A stretch of DNA of 64,000 nucleotides from Agreia pratensis (GTDB lineage Bacteria; Actinomycetota; Actinomycetes; Actinomycetales; Microbacteriaceae). This document shows, in pieces, positions 24,920 through 34,885 of the stretch (the first letter of the stretch is position 1; each line of letters starts with the position of its first letter). Made by a program: the position numbers and the translations under genes. The notes below the pieces were generated by a model. That model was not told the origin of the DNA. It searched no databases and saw nothing but the letters and a program-made list of their open reading frames with translations. The DNA is taken from assembly GCF_900177685.1 (NCBI RefSeq), contig NZ_FXAY01000004.1, positions 1 through 64,000 of the forward strand. Reading direction: 5' to 3'.

Positions 24920-25531
24920 GCTGTAACGCAGTCTCTGGTGCCTGCGCTCGGCATCCGACTGCCAGAATTCGACCGACTCGGGGCGCACGCACCAGAGGGT
25001 CCACGTGGGCGACACGAGTTCTGGATGCGCGTCGAGTTCGCGCGCGGCGTTGTCGATGGCGGCCTCGCTCTCGTCGTAGCTGCCGAGCGGCTGACTCTGC
25101 GGGCTGCCGAGAGCCACGGCGCGCGCGCCGATGCCCCTGCGAGAGAAGTCACGAGCGTTCTGCTCGTCTGAGCCGCGGCTGACGGTTCCGCGCACTCGCA
25201 CGGAGCGGCCGACCGTCGGCCAGTAGAAGGTGAGCGCCGCCACGGGATGAGCCGTCAGCTCGACGCCCTTCGCGCTCGCGGAGCTGCTCGCGAACCACCA
25301 GCCGTCGTCGGTGAGGTCTTTCAGGATCAGCACCCGCGCATCCGGAACGCCGTCGGCGTCGACCGTGGAGAGCGTCATGGCATGCGGCTCGACCTGGCCG
25401 ACCTCGACCGCGTGGGTGAACCACTCGACGAAGAGCTCGAGGGGGTTCTCAGGTGCAGTCGACGGATCGAACAGCGGGGGAGTGCCCGTGAGGCTCTTGA
25501 GCGGACGGAGGCTGTCTCTCAGAGGTCGCAC
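24878..25531 (-). CDS. pdxH: Pyridoxamine 5'-phosphate oxidase (PdxH-like)
   Basis: An FMN-dependent oxidase converting PNP/PMP to PLP. The 217-residue protein has the family pattern: PLELFVEWFTHAVEVGQVEPHAM, LSTVDADGVPDARVLILKDL, WWFASSSASAKGVEL, ALTFYWPTVGRSVRVRGTV and the C-terminal PESVEFWQSDAERRHQRLRY followed by W...L.P, which matches PdxH's FMN and substrate contacts (the usual RLHDR is RRHQRLR here, a small deviation). GTG at 25531 begins 2 nt after the MFS stop, so it is translationally coupled with that gene. A salvage role is likely; a general flavin-binding paralogue is possible. Confidence 0.82.
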   Translation of the reverse strand: MRPLRDSLRPLKSLTGTPPLFDPSTAPENPLELFVEWFTHAVEVGQVEPHAMTLSTVDADGVPDARVLILKDLTDDGWWFASSSASAKGVELTAHPVAALTFYWPTVGRSVRVRGTVSRGSDEQNARDFSRRGIGARAVALGSPQSQPLGSYDESEAAIDNAARELDAHPELVSPTWTLWCVRPESVEFWQSDAERRHQRLRYSSQGQSWSTTLLWP

Positions 25532-25533
25532 GA

Positions 25534-26745
25534 TCAGAGTCCGCTCACGGTCTGGATGGGTTCGGTGTCGGGAATGGGGCTGGCGTCTTTGCCCCGCAGG
25601 TCGGGGTGCCAGCGCTTGCCGATGAGGGGAACGAGGAACCCGAGGAGGCCGAGTGCCGCGGCCACGTAGAAGGCGCCGGATGCGCCCTGGCTGTCGATGA
25701 GGAACCCGGCGAACGCGCTTCCGACGGCGGCGCCGATGAGCTGGCCGGTGCCCACCCAGCCATAGGCCTCGGCCGTGTCGCTGAAGCGGACGCTCGACGA
25801 GACGATCGAGAACATCACGGCGAGGGCAGGCGCGATGCCGATTCCCGCGACGAACAGGGTGACCGAGAGCCACCAGATGTTCAGCGACGCGGCGGCGAGA
25901 GCTGTTCCCACGAAGACGATCAGCATGCGACGCGCCAGTGCCCACGGCCCGATGGGCACGTGGCCCAGCGACAGGCCACCGACGAGCGAGCCGACGGCGA
26001 AGATCGCCAGCACGATTCCGGCTTCGAGGCCGTCATGACCGAAGGTGGCGACGACGCCGGCCTCGATCGCCGCACAGGCGGCCACAAGCAGGAAACCGAC
26101 GATCGTGGCGAGGAGCACAGGCGGCTTGGCGAGCACTGCGCCGAGCTTGCGCCTGGAGCGCGGGATGCGCACCCGACCGAGCTCCGGGCTGGCGATGAAC
26201 CACGTTCCGCCGCCGACGAGGAAGACGACCGCGAGCAGGATGCCCCATACCGTGCCGACCTGCGTCGAGACGAAGGTCGTGATGACGGGGCCGACGACCC
26301 AGATGATCTCTTGCGCGGATGCGTCGAGCGAGAAGAGCGGAGTCAGCTGCTTCGAATTGACCATCTTGGGGTAGATCGTGCGCACGGCCGGCTGGATGGG
26401 TGGCATCGTGAGGCCGGCGACGAGAGCGACTCCCATGGCGGCCGGGATCTCGAGCGGCAGCAGTGCGATAGCCGAGATCGCGATGGCGCAGATGACCATC
26501 GTGATCGTGATGACCTGACGCATGCCCCACACGCCCATCAGGCGCGAGGTGAGAGGGCCGGCGATGGCCTGGCCGATGCTGAGCGCCGCCAGAACGAGGC
26601 CTGCCGCGCCATAGGAGTCGTGCACGCGTTCGATGTGCAGGAGGAAGGCGAGCGAGAGCATGCCAAAGGGGAACCGGGCGGTGAGTTGCGCGGCGATAAT
26701 GCGCGCGACCCCGCGGGTCTTCAGGAGATTCGAGTAGCTGCTCAC
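25534..26745 (-). CDS. MFS transporter
   Basis: A 403-residue, 12-helix major facilitator superfamily transporter. It starts MSSYSNLLKTRGVARIIAAQLTARFPFGM with hydrophobic helices thereafter and a cytoplasmic loop PELGRVRIPRSRRKLGAVLAKPP between halves. GTG start at 26745; a TAGAGT -10 box is 9 nt upstream on the minus strand, and GAGAAG provides a possible Shine-Dalgarno. The arrangement and length fit small actinobacterial exporters of drugs or sugars, but no substrate motif is visible. The pdxH-like gene follows after 2 nt, so the two are likely co-expressed; a vitamin B6 link is only a guess. Confidence 0.78.
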   Translation of the reverse strand: MSSYSNLLKTRGVARIIAAQLTARFPFGMLSLAFLLHIERVHDSYGAAGLVLAALSIGQAIAGPLTSRLMGVWGMRQVITITMVICAIAISAIALLPLEIPAAMGVALVAGLTMPPIQPAVRTIYPKMVNSKQLTPLFSLDASAQEIIWVVGPVITTFVSTQVGTVWGILLAVVFLVGGGTWFIASPELGRVRIPRSRRKLGAVLAKPPVLLATIVGFLLVAACAAIEAGVVATFGHDGLEAGIVLAIFAVGSLVGGLSLGHVPIGPWALARRMLIVFVGTALAAASLNIWWLSVTLFVAGIGIAPALAVMFSIVSSSVRFSDTAEAYGWVGTGQLIGAAVGSAFAGFLIDSQGASGAFYVAAALGLLGFLVPLIGKRWHPDLRGKDASPIPDTEPIQTVSGL

Positions 26746-26757
26746 AACTTCTCTACT

Positions 26758-29700
26758 CTACCGTCCAGCCGGTACAAGTGCCTTCTGAATACGTTGCATA
26801 GAGACAGGCTCCGCCGTTCCGAGCGATTGTGCAAACAGGCTCACGCGGAATTCCTCGAGGAGCCAGCGCGCGTGCACGATATTCGCCGGCGAATGAGGCG
26901 CGAGGGGAATCCGGCCGCCCGCATCCGTGTAGCGTTTCGTCGCGGTCTGCACCTCGGTCATCCAGGCCCGATCGCGCGCCGCATTCTCGGCGAGTTTGTC
27001 GAGCCTCTGCGTGAGCGCTTTGAGGTAGCGCGGTAGCTGGCGAAGCTGCGTCGTACCCGTCGCAGAGACGAATCCGGGGTAGATGAGCCCCTTCAGCTGT
27101 TCGCGGGCATCGCCGAGGGCCGCGAGAAGCGCCATGCTGGTGACACCCTTCAGCGCCTTCTCCGCATCACGCGCGGCCGAGAGGATCGTGGTGACGACTC
27201 CGACGGTCGCGTAGAGCTCGTCCATGACCGTCGCCGAGAGGCGGTCTCGGGCCGTGGAGAAACCGGCCTCGTTCCAGAGCATGCCATCCGGTGCCACGTC
27301 GAACAGAACGCGCTGCGCGACCGCCCGCAGACAGTCGTCGAAGAGCGCCTGCACGTTCTGATATGGACTGGTCGCCAGCATCAGCTTCTCGTTCTGGGAG
27401 AGGTGCTCACGAACGTACGACAGAGGCGACGGCACGGCGAGGAGCAGCAGACGCACGATGCCGCCGGGGGTCTGCAGCGCCTGCTCGTCGGGCGAGGTCA
27501 TCAACCTCAGCGCCACGGAGGAGCCTTCGTCGACGAGCGCCGGGTAGGCCCGGATCACCCCTCCGTGCTGCTTGGTGTCGACGAGCTTGGGCAGTTCGCC
27601 GAAACTCCACGACGTGAGTCCCGTGCGTTCGAGATCACTCGATACGCGCGTCGTGGCCTTCGCCACGGATTCGCGTGCGGCGCCGCGGTGCTTCTGCTGC
27701 AGGGCGGGCAGATCCTTCGAGACAGACAGCGTCTTGCCCCGCTCGTCGACGACCCTGAACGACATGCGGAGGTGAGACGGCAGACGGTCGCGCTCGAAGT
27801 CGGATGCGCTGACCGAGACGTGCGCGAGACGTGACATCGTCGTTGCCAGGGCGGTCAGGTAGCCCTCGTCCCCACCCTGCTCGGGCGTCTCGGCGACCAG
27901 GCGTACCGCCCAGTCGGTGGAGGGCACGAAGTTGCGGCGGATGTTCTTGGGCAGCGACTTGATGAGCGCCGTCACGAGTTCGACGCGCAGCCCCGGCACC
28001 TGGTACTCGAAGGATTCGGGCTTCAGCCTCGGCAACAGCGCGAGGGGCACAGTCGCCGTGACGCCGTCGTCTTCAGTGCCCGGTTCGAAGCGATAGCTCA
28101 GGCCCAGGCGCTGATCCTCCTGCTGCCAGGTCGTCGGGTATTCGTTCTCATCGATCTCCGGGGCGCCCTCGGGCACCAGGGCGTCGATGGTCATGGTGAG
28201 AAGGTCGGGGGTGTCGTGCTTCGCCGTCTTCCACCAGCCCTCGAAGGTGCGCTGCGAGAACACGTCGCGGGGGATGCGTTCGTTGTAGAAGTCGAAGACC
28301 GCCTCGTCGTCGGTCAACAGGTCGCGGCGGCGGCTGCGCTCCTCGATCTGCTCGAGCTCTTTGCGGAAGGCGCGGTTGGCCCGGTCGAACGCCTGCTGCG
28401 ATTCCCAGTCGCCCTCGACGAGCGCGTGGCGGATGAACAGCTCGCGCGCGTACGACGGGTCGACTCTCGAGAACTGGATGCGCCGCTTCTCGACGATCGG
28501 AACGCCGAATAGCGTCACCCGCTCGTAGGCGACGACGGAGCCCTGTTTCTTCTCCCAGCGGGGCTCGGAGTAGCTGCGTTTGACCAGATCGCCTGACAGT
28601 TTCTCGGCCCACGACGGGTCGATCGCCGCGTTCATGCGAGCGAACAGGCGGCTGGTCTCGACGAGCTCTGCGCTCATGACCGCGGCGGGCTGCTTCTTGC
28701 CCAACACTGAACCGGGGAAGATGCTGAAGCGGGTCTGGCGTGCACCCACATAGTCCTTCTTGACCGCGTCCTTCAGGCCGATGTGCGACAGAAGTCCTGA
28801 CAGGATCGAGCGGTGGATGCCGTCTGGATTCACCGCGGGCTCGCCGATCGTGAGACCGAGCGGTCTCGACAGCTGCTTCAGCTGGCGATACACGTCCTGC
28901 CACTCGCGGATGCGCAGGTAGTTGAGGAACTCGTTCTTGCACATGCGGCGGAACGCGCTCGACGATAGCTCCGACTGCTTCTCTTCGAGGTAGTTGTAGA
29001 GGTTGAGGAGCGTGAGGAAGTCGCTCGTGGGGTCGGTGAAGCGGCCGTGCAGTTCGTCGGCCCTCTGGCGCTTCTCGAGAGGGCGCTCGCGGGGGTCTTG
29101 AATGGTGAGCCCTGCGACGATGAGCATCACCTCGCGGCTCGTGCCCGTCTCTTTCGACTCGATCACCATGCGGGCGAAGCGCGGCTCGATGGGCAGCCGC
29201 GCGAGGTCGCGACCGATCCTCGTGAGCCGCGGTTGGGCATCCGGCGCCTTTTTGTCTGTGTCTGGCGCCGTGCGCAGCGCGCCCAGCTCGGTCAGCAGGT
29301 CGAGGCCGTCTTTGATGCCGCGCGACTCCGGCGGCTGCAGGAAGGGGAACGAGGCGATGTCGCCGAGGCCCAACGAGATCATCTGCAGGATGACCGCGGC
29401 CAGGTTCGTGCGCAGAATCTCGGGTTCGGTGAACTCGGGGCGTTTCTCGAAGTCTTGTTGCGAATACAACCGGATGGCGATTCCATCGCTGGTTCGGCCC
29501 GAACGGCCCGAACGCTGGTTGGCCGAGGCCTGCGAGATCGCCTCGATCGGCAGGCGCTGCACCTTGGAGCGCACGCTGTAGCGGCTGATGCGCGCGGTGC
29601 CCGCGTCGATCACGTACTTGATGCCGGGAACGGTGAGGCTGGTCTCTGCCACGTTGGTCGCCAGCACGATGCGTCGGCGCACACCGGGCGTGCTGCTGCG

Positions 29701-30588
29701 CTGGAAAACCCGGTGCTGGTCGGCGCTGGACAGTCGTCCGTAGAGGGGCAGGATCTCCGTGACTCCGCCCGCCGAACTGCGATTGGCGAACTTTCCCTTG
29801 AGCGACTCCTCCGCGTCGCGGATCTCGTTCTCGCCCGAGAGAAAGACCAGGATGTCGCCGTCGCTCTCGCGACCCAGCTCGTCGACCGCCTCGCCGATGG
29901 CCTCGAAGACGTCGCGGTCGGGTGTCGCGTTCCCTGAGCCTGTCGACGGGGAATCCTCGTCGTCGTCGCGCTCATCGGCGCCGTCTTCGGCGACGAGCGG
30001 CCGATAACGGATCTCGACCGGGAACGTTCGCCCGGAGACCTCGACGATCGGTGCGTCGTCGAAGTGGCGAGAGAAACTCTGCGGGTCGATGGTGGCAGAG
30101 GTGATGATCAGCTTGAGGTCGGGCCTCTTCGGCAGCAACTGCTTGAGGTAGCCCAGGAGGAAGTCGATGTTGAGGCTGCGTTCGTGAGCCTCGTCGATGA
30201 TGATCGTGTCGTACTTCGAGAGCATGCGGTCGTGATGCATCTCGTTGAGCAGGATTCCGTCGGTCATCAGCTTGATGCGGGTGTCTTTCGACGCCCGGTC
30301 GGTGAAGCGCACCTGGTAGCCCACGAGGCCGCCGACCTCCTGGCCGAGTTCTTCGGCGATGCGCTCGGCGATGGTGCGCGCTGCGAGGCGTCGGGGCTGC
30401 GTGTGACCGATCGACTCGCGGCCGAGTTCGAGACAGATCTTCGGAAGCTGCGTGGTCTTTCCTGAGCCCGTCGCGCCTGCGACGATGACCACCTGGTTCT
30501 CTGCGATCGCGCGCGCGATGTCGTCGCGACGCTGGCTGACGGGGAGTTCAGGCGGAAAGATGATGTTCAGGAGGGGATCCATGGGCAT
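26758..30588 (-). CDS. hrpA: ATP-dependent RNA helicase HrpA
   Basis: A DEAH-box helicase of 1276 residues, typical of HrpA. Walker A VAGATGSGKTTQLPKI (about 35-50), DEAH in IIIDEAHERSLN (about 127-138), SAT in LIITSATIDPQSF, and the C-terminal helicase half with VLATNVAETSLTVPGIKYVID and NQRSGRSGRTSDGIAIRLY are all intact. The HA2/OB region and the HrpA-specific DUF3418 tail follow. Roles in RNA processing and ribosome rescue are known for the family. A TAGAAT -10 box lies 3 nt before the ATG at 30588 and 9 nt before an ATG at 30582 (two residues shorter), so the true start could be either. Its start is 6 nt from the ABC operon's end, with no terminator seen. Confidence 0.93.
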   Translation of the reverse strand: MPMDPLLNIIFPPELPVSQRRDDIARAIAENQVVIVAGATGSGKTTQLPKICLELGRESIGHTQPRRLAARTIAERIAEELGQEVGGLVGYQVRFTDRASKDTRIKLMTDGILLNEMHHDRMLSKYDTIIIDEAHERSLNIDFLLGYLKQLLPKRPDLKLIITSATIDPQSFSRHFDDAPIVEVSGRTFPVEIRYRPLVAEDGADERDDDEDSPSTGSGNATPDRDVFEAIGEAVDELGRESDGDILVFLSGENEIRDAEESLKGKFANRSSAGGVTEILPLYGRLSSADQHRVFQRSSTPGVRRRIVLATNVAETSLTVPGIKYVIDAGTARISRYSVRSKVQRLPIEAISQASANQRSGRSGRTSDGIAIRLYSQQDFEKRPEFTEPEILRTNLAAVILQMISLGLGDIASFPFLQPPESRGIKDGLDLLTELGALRTAPDTDKKAPDAQPRLTRIGRDLARLPIEPRFARMVIESKETGTSREVMLIVAGLTIQDPRERPLEKRQRADELHGRFTDPTSDFLTLLNLYNYLEEKQSELSSSAFRRMCKNEFLNYLRIREWQDVYRQLKQLSRPLGLTIGEPAVNPDGIHRSILSGLLSHIGLKDAVKKDYVGARQTRFSIFPGSVLGKKQPAAVMSAELVETSRLFARMNAAIDPSWAEKLSGDLVKRSYSEPRWEKKQGSVVAYERVTLFGVPIVEKRRIQFSRVDPSYARELFIRHALVEGDWESQQAFDRANRAFRKELEQIEERSRRRDLLTDDEAVFDFYNERIPRDVFSQRTFEGWWKTAKHDTPDLLTMTIDALVPEGAPEIDENEYPTTWQQEDQRLGLSYRFEPGTEDDGVTATVPLALLPRLKPESFEYQVPGLRVELVTALIKSLPKNIRRNFVPSTDWAVRLVAETPEQGGDEGYLTALATTMSRLAHVSVSASDFERDRLPSHLRMSFRVVDERGKTLSVSKDLPALQQKHRGAARESVAKATTRVSSDLERTGLTSWSFGELPKLVDTKQHGGVIRAYPALVDEGSSVALRLMTSPDEQALQTPGGIVRLLLLAVPSPLSYVREHLSQNEKLMLATSPYQNVQALFDDCLRAVAQRVLFDVAPDGMLWNEAGFSTARDRLSATVMDELYATVGVVTTILSAARDAEKALKGVTSMALLAALGDAREQLKGLIYPGFVSATGTTQLRQLPRYLKALTQRLDKLAENAARDRAWMTEVQTATKRYTDAGGRIPLAPHSPANIVHARWLLEEFRVSLFAQSLGTAEPVSMQRIQKALVPAGR

Positions 30589-30594
30589 TCCATT

Positions 30595-31314
30595 CTAGAT
30601 TCCTTCGCGCAGAGCTCCCGCGTGGCGTCCGCGTCGCGCGCTGAGGCGACCGTCATGGATCTCGAGGATGCGGTCGGCGTGAGTCGCCATTCGCGGATCG
30701 TGAGTGGACACGATCGCGGCGACATCGCGTTCGTGCACGAGGGTCGAGATCAACGACATCATCGTCTCGGCGTTGAGGCTGTCGAGTTGCCCGGTGGGCT
30801 CATCGGCAATGATCAGCCTGGGGTTGTTGGCGAGGGCTCGTGCAATTCCGAGTCGCTGCTGCTGGCCGCCGGAGAGTTCGTTCGGCCTTTGCTTCGCGTG
30901 CTCGCCCAGCCCCACTACCGAGAGCAGCTCGTCGACCCGCGCGGCGCGTTCATCTGCGGCAACCCCGACGAGTCGCATCGGCAGCTCGACATTCTCTGCT
31001 GCGGTGAGTGCCGAGAGCAGCGCAAAAGTCTGAAAGATGTAGCCAATCTCCCGTCGCCTCATGTCTACGAGATCGCGATCGCTCGCACCGGTCACCCGCC
31101 GTTCGCCCAGCCACACCGTGCCCGAGGTGGGGATATCGAGACCTCCAAGAAGGTTGAGCAGAGTGGTCTTACCAGAGCCCGACGGTCCACGCAGCACCAC
31201 GAGTTCGCCGGCGCGAACGTCGAGAGTGGCGTCGACGAGGGCCCGCACTTCGGTCGTACCACTGCCATAGGTGCGAGTCAGGCTCTCGGAGCGCAGCACC
31301 ACGTCGTCGCTCAT
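30595..31314 (-). CDS. ABC transporter ATP-binding protein (LolD/MacB type)
   Basis: A 239-residue ATPase of the MacB/LolD/FtsE class that drives FtsX-like permeases. Walker [24 protein letters not shown] (about 41-63), the family-specific [25 protein letters not shown], signature [21 protein letters not shown], Walker [13 protein letters not shown] and the switch His in VSTHDPRMA are present. It is last in the four-gene run and overlaps the upstream ATPase by 4 nt (ATGA). The cassette is the more standard of the two ATPases here, the other carrying an extra domain. A mechanotransmission-type exporter or envelope protease regulator is likely; substrate unknown. Confidence 0.9.
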   Translation of the reverse strand: MSDDVVLRSESLTRTYGSGTTEVRALVDATLDVRAGELVVLRGPSGSGKTTLLNLLGGLDIPTSGTVWLGERRVTGASDRDLVDMRRREIGYIFQTFALLSALTAAENVELPMRLVGVAADERAARVDELLSVVGLGEHAKQRPNELSGGQQQRLGIARALANNPRLIIADEPTGQLDSLNAETMMSLISTLVHERDVAAIVSTHDPRMATHADRILEIHDGRLSARRGRHAGALREGI

Positions 31315-32210
31315 CTCTGGTCGTCCTTCGCCTCGGTCGCTGCTGTCCGCTCGGTCGGATGCACCTGCGCATGGTCGTCTGCCAGTTCCACGCGAACGAG
31401 CCCGTCGAGGCCCAGGCTGCGCACATACTCCTGCGGAAGTTGTAGGCGCCCTACCCGGTCGAGCACGACGAATTCCTGCGACCGGTGCTGCTGTTCGCCG
31501 AACTCGTCGGTCTCGGTGCTGCGATGCACTTCGGTCGAGAGTCGTCCGTCTCTGATCTGAACGGTCCTCCGCACCTTCGCCGACACATCCTCGTCGTGGG
31601 TCACGATGAGAATGGTGACCCCCAGCTCGCGGTTCACCGCCGCCAGGGCATCGAGAACGAGTTGCGAGTTGATGTCGTCGAGTTCGCCCGTCGGCTCGTC
31701 GGCGAAGAGAACCTCTGGTTCGTTCGCGAGCGCTACCGCGATCGACACGCGCTGTTGTTGGCCACCCGAGAGCTGCGCAGGTCGGCGGCCCGCGAACTCG
31801 CCCATACCGAGCAGCTCGACGAGCTGTTCGGTGCGGTTCGCCCGCTGGGCGCGGGGCATTCCCGCGATGGCGAGCGGCATCGCGATGTTCTGGCGCGCCG
31901 TGTAGTACGGCAGGAGGTTGCGGGAAGTCTGCTGCCAGACGAAGCCGACAGTGTGTCTTCGGTACTGCGTTCGCTGCGCCGACGTCATGGTGAGGAGATC
32001 GTGACCGGCGACGATCGCCCTGCCCGCCGTAGGAACCTCGAGACCCGTGAGAATGGCGAGCAGCGTCGATTTGCCCGAGCCTGAGGCGCCGACGATCGCG
32101 ATCAACTCGCCTTGGTCGACCTCGAGTGTCAGGCCCTGCAGTGCCTGTACCTCCACCTCGTCTGTCGAGAAGATCTTGACCAGGTCTGCGCATTCGATCT
32201 GAAGGGTCAT
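31311..32210 (-). CDS. ABC transporter ATP-binding protein with AbrB-like C-terminal domain
   Basis: A 299-residue MacB-class ATPase. The cassette (about 1-225) has Walker A GASGSGKSTLLAILTGLE, signature [21 protein letters not shown], Walker B LFADEPTGELDD and VTHDEDVS. The last 60 residues carry a separate small domain, EFVVLDRVGRLQLPQEYVR... LVRVELADDHAQVHP, which resembles the SpoVT/AbrB swapped-hairpin fold (GRLQLPxE motif). Such a tail is unusual on an ABC ATPase and could dimerise or bind DNA or a regulator. It overlaps the permease upstream and the second ATPase downstream by 4 nt each. Expression within one operon with two FtsX-like permeases is expected. Confidence 0.82.
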   Translation of the reverse strand: MTLQIECADLVKIFSTDEVEVQALQGLTLEVDQGELIAIVGASGSGKSTLLAILTGLEVPTAGRAIVAGHDLLTMTSAQRTQYRRHTVGFVWQQTSRNLLPYYTARQNIAMPLAIAGMPRAQRANRTEQLVELLGMGEFAGRRPAQLSGGQQQRVSIAVALANEPEVLFADEPTGELDDINSQLVLDALAAVNRELGVTILIVTHDEDVSAKVRRTVQIRDGRLSTEVHRSTETDEFGEQQHRSQEFVVLDRVGRLQLPQEYVRSLGLDGLVRVELADDHAQVHPTERTAATEAKDDQR

Positions 32211-34885
32211 GACTCTCCCATCTTGAGGGTGGATGCGGGGGCGAACCGTCTTCCGATCGCTGCCGCGATAAATACAGCTGCCACGATCGTCACCGCGTAG
32301 ATACCGAACGCGGCAGCGATCCAGAGCGGATTGATTGCCGGAGTAGGCAACGTCGTGCCACCGAAGAATCCACGAAGATCGAGCACCGCGGTGACGATGT
32401 AGGGCAGGACTATTCCGAGCGCCGCCCCCACCAGAAGAGCCGAGATCGCTACCGGCCCGAACTCCCAGGCCACGAGAGCCCGAACCTGGCGCGGCGTCAT
32501 ACCGACAATTCGCATTACCGCCACCACTCGATTTCGGGATGCCGCCGATGCCATGGCTGCAAGGGCGATGATGAGCATGGTGAAGATCAACGTAGCCCCC
32601 GCGGTGAGAACAAGAGATACCTCTATCGCCGAGGTCGTGGGAGCGGCCTTTCTCTGGCGGAGTTCGGAGTGCACGTCGTAAATGCCTGCGGACTCGATGA
32701 ACTGTTCGGGCTGCGCCTTCAGCACAGCGCTTCGAATCGCCTCGATGTCGGCAGGGCCATAGTCCTCGTCGAGACTGATGAGAACGCTGCGCGGCTCCTG
32801 CTCGCTCATGCCCAGTTCGGCTGCCGTGTCGTCATCGATGATCAGCCAGATGTCAGGCATGCCGGGGATCGCGGAGTCGGCGATGACGTCCGTGGGCTGA
32901 ATCGAGATGTCGCCCAGCCGGATCTCCGTGCCCTGCAGCAGGTCGGCTAACGACTGGGACACCAGCACGGGCCGCGGCGACTGGTTCGCCGACCCGAGCT
33001 CGGGCAGGTCCCCGCGCACCGCTGCGAGCGCGGTCGGGTCGACGAGCAGCACATCAAGACGGGTGGTTCCGGCTTCGTCTGTCAGAGTCGCGTTCTCCTG
33101 CACTGTCAGCGCGGCTGCAGCGTCGACCTCGGGCAGATGCCGGATGTCTTCGAGCAGCGCGTCGGGCAGATCGTGGGCGTCGACCCGGGCGTCGGCGCCG
33201 ACGCTCTCGGTCGCCGCGCGCTGCTGGCTGGCGTCGACAGTGCTGATCATGATCGTTGAAAACATGACCATCGACACTCCGACGATGAGCGCGAGTGCCG
33301 CGATTGCACCGATTGCGGGATCACGGATGGCTCGCGCCGACCCCACCTCGGCCACCGGCGCCGGCCGCCTGCGAACAACTGCACGCACAGCACGCAAGGG
33401 AATGGGAAACACCCTCAACCCCAGAAGACCGATAGACGCTGCCAGAAGCAGCGGGGTCGCGGCGAGCAGCGGATCGACGCCGAAGACGTCACCCGAGGGC
33501 ACGAGTCCGCGACGCTGGAGAAGTACCAACGCGACGATTGCTGCGCCAGCGAGTGCCGCCTCGAGAACCCATCGGATGCGCGACGTCGAACGCACCGAGA
33601 TGTCGTTGCGCGAGTCGCGAAGGCCGCCGGGCGAGACCAGGATCGCCGCGAGGACGATCGGGCTGAGAGCGAGAGCCACCGGCGCGAGCAACCCATCGAG
33701 TCCGACTCTCTCCGGTAACACCATCGCGGCGACTGATAGCGCCGCGATCGACCCGGGGATCGAGATCGCCGCCGCCTCGATGGCCATCACGCCGCGGAGC
33801 TGTCCCATCGAGGCGCCTCGCGCCGACGCGAGACTCAGCGAGAAGCGTCGACGGCGAACGAGAGTCTGAATGCTCAGAGCGTACGTCGCCAGCAGAACAC
33901 CGAGAAGACCGGATAGCGATAGCGCGACTAGCGCAACCGCGGCTGACACCTTCACCTCCGTGCTCTTGATCACGTCGGTGAACGAGGTCTTGAGAGTGAG
34001 GGCGCCGAACTCGGGGAGAGGCACCGGCGTCGCGGTCACCTTGCGAATCTGCGTTGCCAGCAGTTCCCGATCCGCGAAGGAATACGCGCTCGGGTCGACC
34101 GTGATCCAGGCGACAAGAACACCTGCTGCGAACGGTTCGCGCAGCGACGCGATCGAGTCGGGCGCGACGTACACGGTCGCCTGGATTATCGGTGCCCGGC
34201 CGGTCTCACGGATGATCAATGGGTGTTCGAGGTCGTAAGCGTGATCCCAATAAGCATTCTCGGGATCATCGGGTTCGTAGATTCCCGCGATTCTCAGGGC
34301 CGCAGATGAATACGGCACGACCTCGCCGACAGCGAGCTTCATCTCTGTCGCGGACTTCTGCGAGATGGCTATCTCGATGGGATTCTCGACTGCGGGAGTA
34401 CCGTCTTCGAGTGTCCAGGGCCGGGGCGCTTCGCCCGAGACGTAATGCAGTCGCTCGTTGAATGCCAGGTCTATGGCGAGCCGTAGCGAGAGATCCACGC
34501 TCTTGTCGGCTTTGCTCGAGCTCTGCCCCGTCGAACTCTTGGCAAGCCAGACAGCAGCACCGGCTCCGTCGGCGAGCGGGTGGGGGAGCGTCGACGGCAC
34601 CTTCTCGATTGCGCTGTCGGTGCCGCCGAGCATGCTCTGGGCCGTCGACCCCGTCCCCGAGGCGGGCAAGCCGATGCGTCCTTCCCCGCTCAGATCCAGA
34701 CGAGGAGGGCTTTCCGTGCCGAGCTCGAAGCTCAGCTCGGCGGTGGCGACCGCGGCAAAAGCTCGCGGCACGATGGCAGCGACGAAAACCGTCGCCGTGA
34801 CAAGAACGGCCACGAGAAGGGATGCCCGAAACCCCGCTCGCAGGTGGTCGAAGACGAGGCGCACGGGAGAAGTGATGTCGTTCAC
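32207..34885 (-). CDS. FtsX-like ABC permease (892 aa)
   Basis: A large MacB/FtsX-type permease. Residues 1-50 hold the first helix (ASLLVAVLVTATVFVAAIVPRAFA), then a long extracytoplasmic domain (about 50-290), a four-helix block (about 300-430), a second extracytoplasmic domain (about 480-730), and a C-terminal set of helices with EVSLVLTAGATLIFTMLIIALAAMAS and TPRQVRALVAWEFGPVAI, the coupling element of this family. There is no obvious signal peptide cleavage. It overlaps the ATPase downstream and the second permease upstream by 4 nt each. Its partner permease is of the same type, so they may form a heterodimeric exporter or a sensor-like complex; what it transports is unknown. Confidence 0.82.
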   Translation of the reverse strand: MNDITSPVRLVFDHLRAGFRASLLVAVLVTATVFVAAIVPRAFAAVATAELSFELGTESPPRLDLSGEGRIGLPASGTGSTAQSMLGGTDSAIEKVPSTLPHPLADGAGAAVWLAKSSTGQSSSKADKSVDLSLRLAIDLAFNERLHYVSGEAPRPWTLEDGTPAVENPIEIAISQKSATEMKLAVGEVVPYSSAALRIAGIYEPDDPENAYWDHAYDLEHPLIIRETGRAPIIQATVYVAPDSIASLREPFAAGVLVAWITVDPSAYSFADRELLATQIRKVTATPVPLPEFGALTLKTSFTDVIKSTEVKVSAAVALVALSLSGLLGVLLATYALSIQTLVRRRRFSLSLASARGASMGQLRGVMAIEAAAISIPGSIAALSVAAMVLPERVGLDGLLAPVALALSPIVLAAILVSPGGLRDSRNDISVRSTSRIRWVLEAALAGAAIVALVLLQRRGLVPSGDVFGVDPLLAATPLLLAASIGLLGLRVFPIPLRAVRAVVRRRPAPVAEVGSARAIRDPAIGAIAALALIVGVSMVMFSTIMISTVDASQQRAATESVGADARVDAHDLPDALLEDIRHLPEVDAAAALTVQENATLTDEAGTTRLDVLLVDPTALAAVRGDLPELGSANQSPRPVLVSQSLADLLQGTEIRLGDISIQPTDVIADSAIPGMPDIWLIIDDDTAAELGMSEQEPRSVLISLDEDYGPADIEAIRSAVLKAQPEQFIESAGIYDVHSELRQRKAAPTTSAIEVSLVLTAGATLIFTMLIIALAAMASAASRNRVVAVMRIVGMTPRQVRALVAWEFGPVAISALLVGAALGIVLPYIVTAVLDLRGFFGGTTLPTPAINPLWIAAAFGIYAVTIVAAVFIAAAIGRRFAPASTLKMGES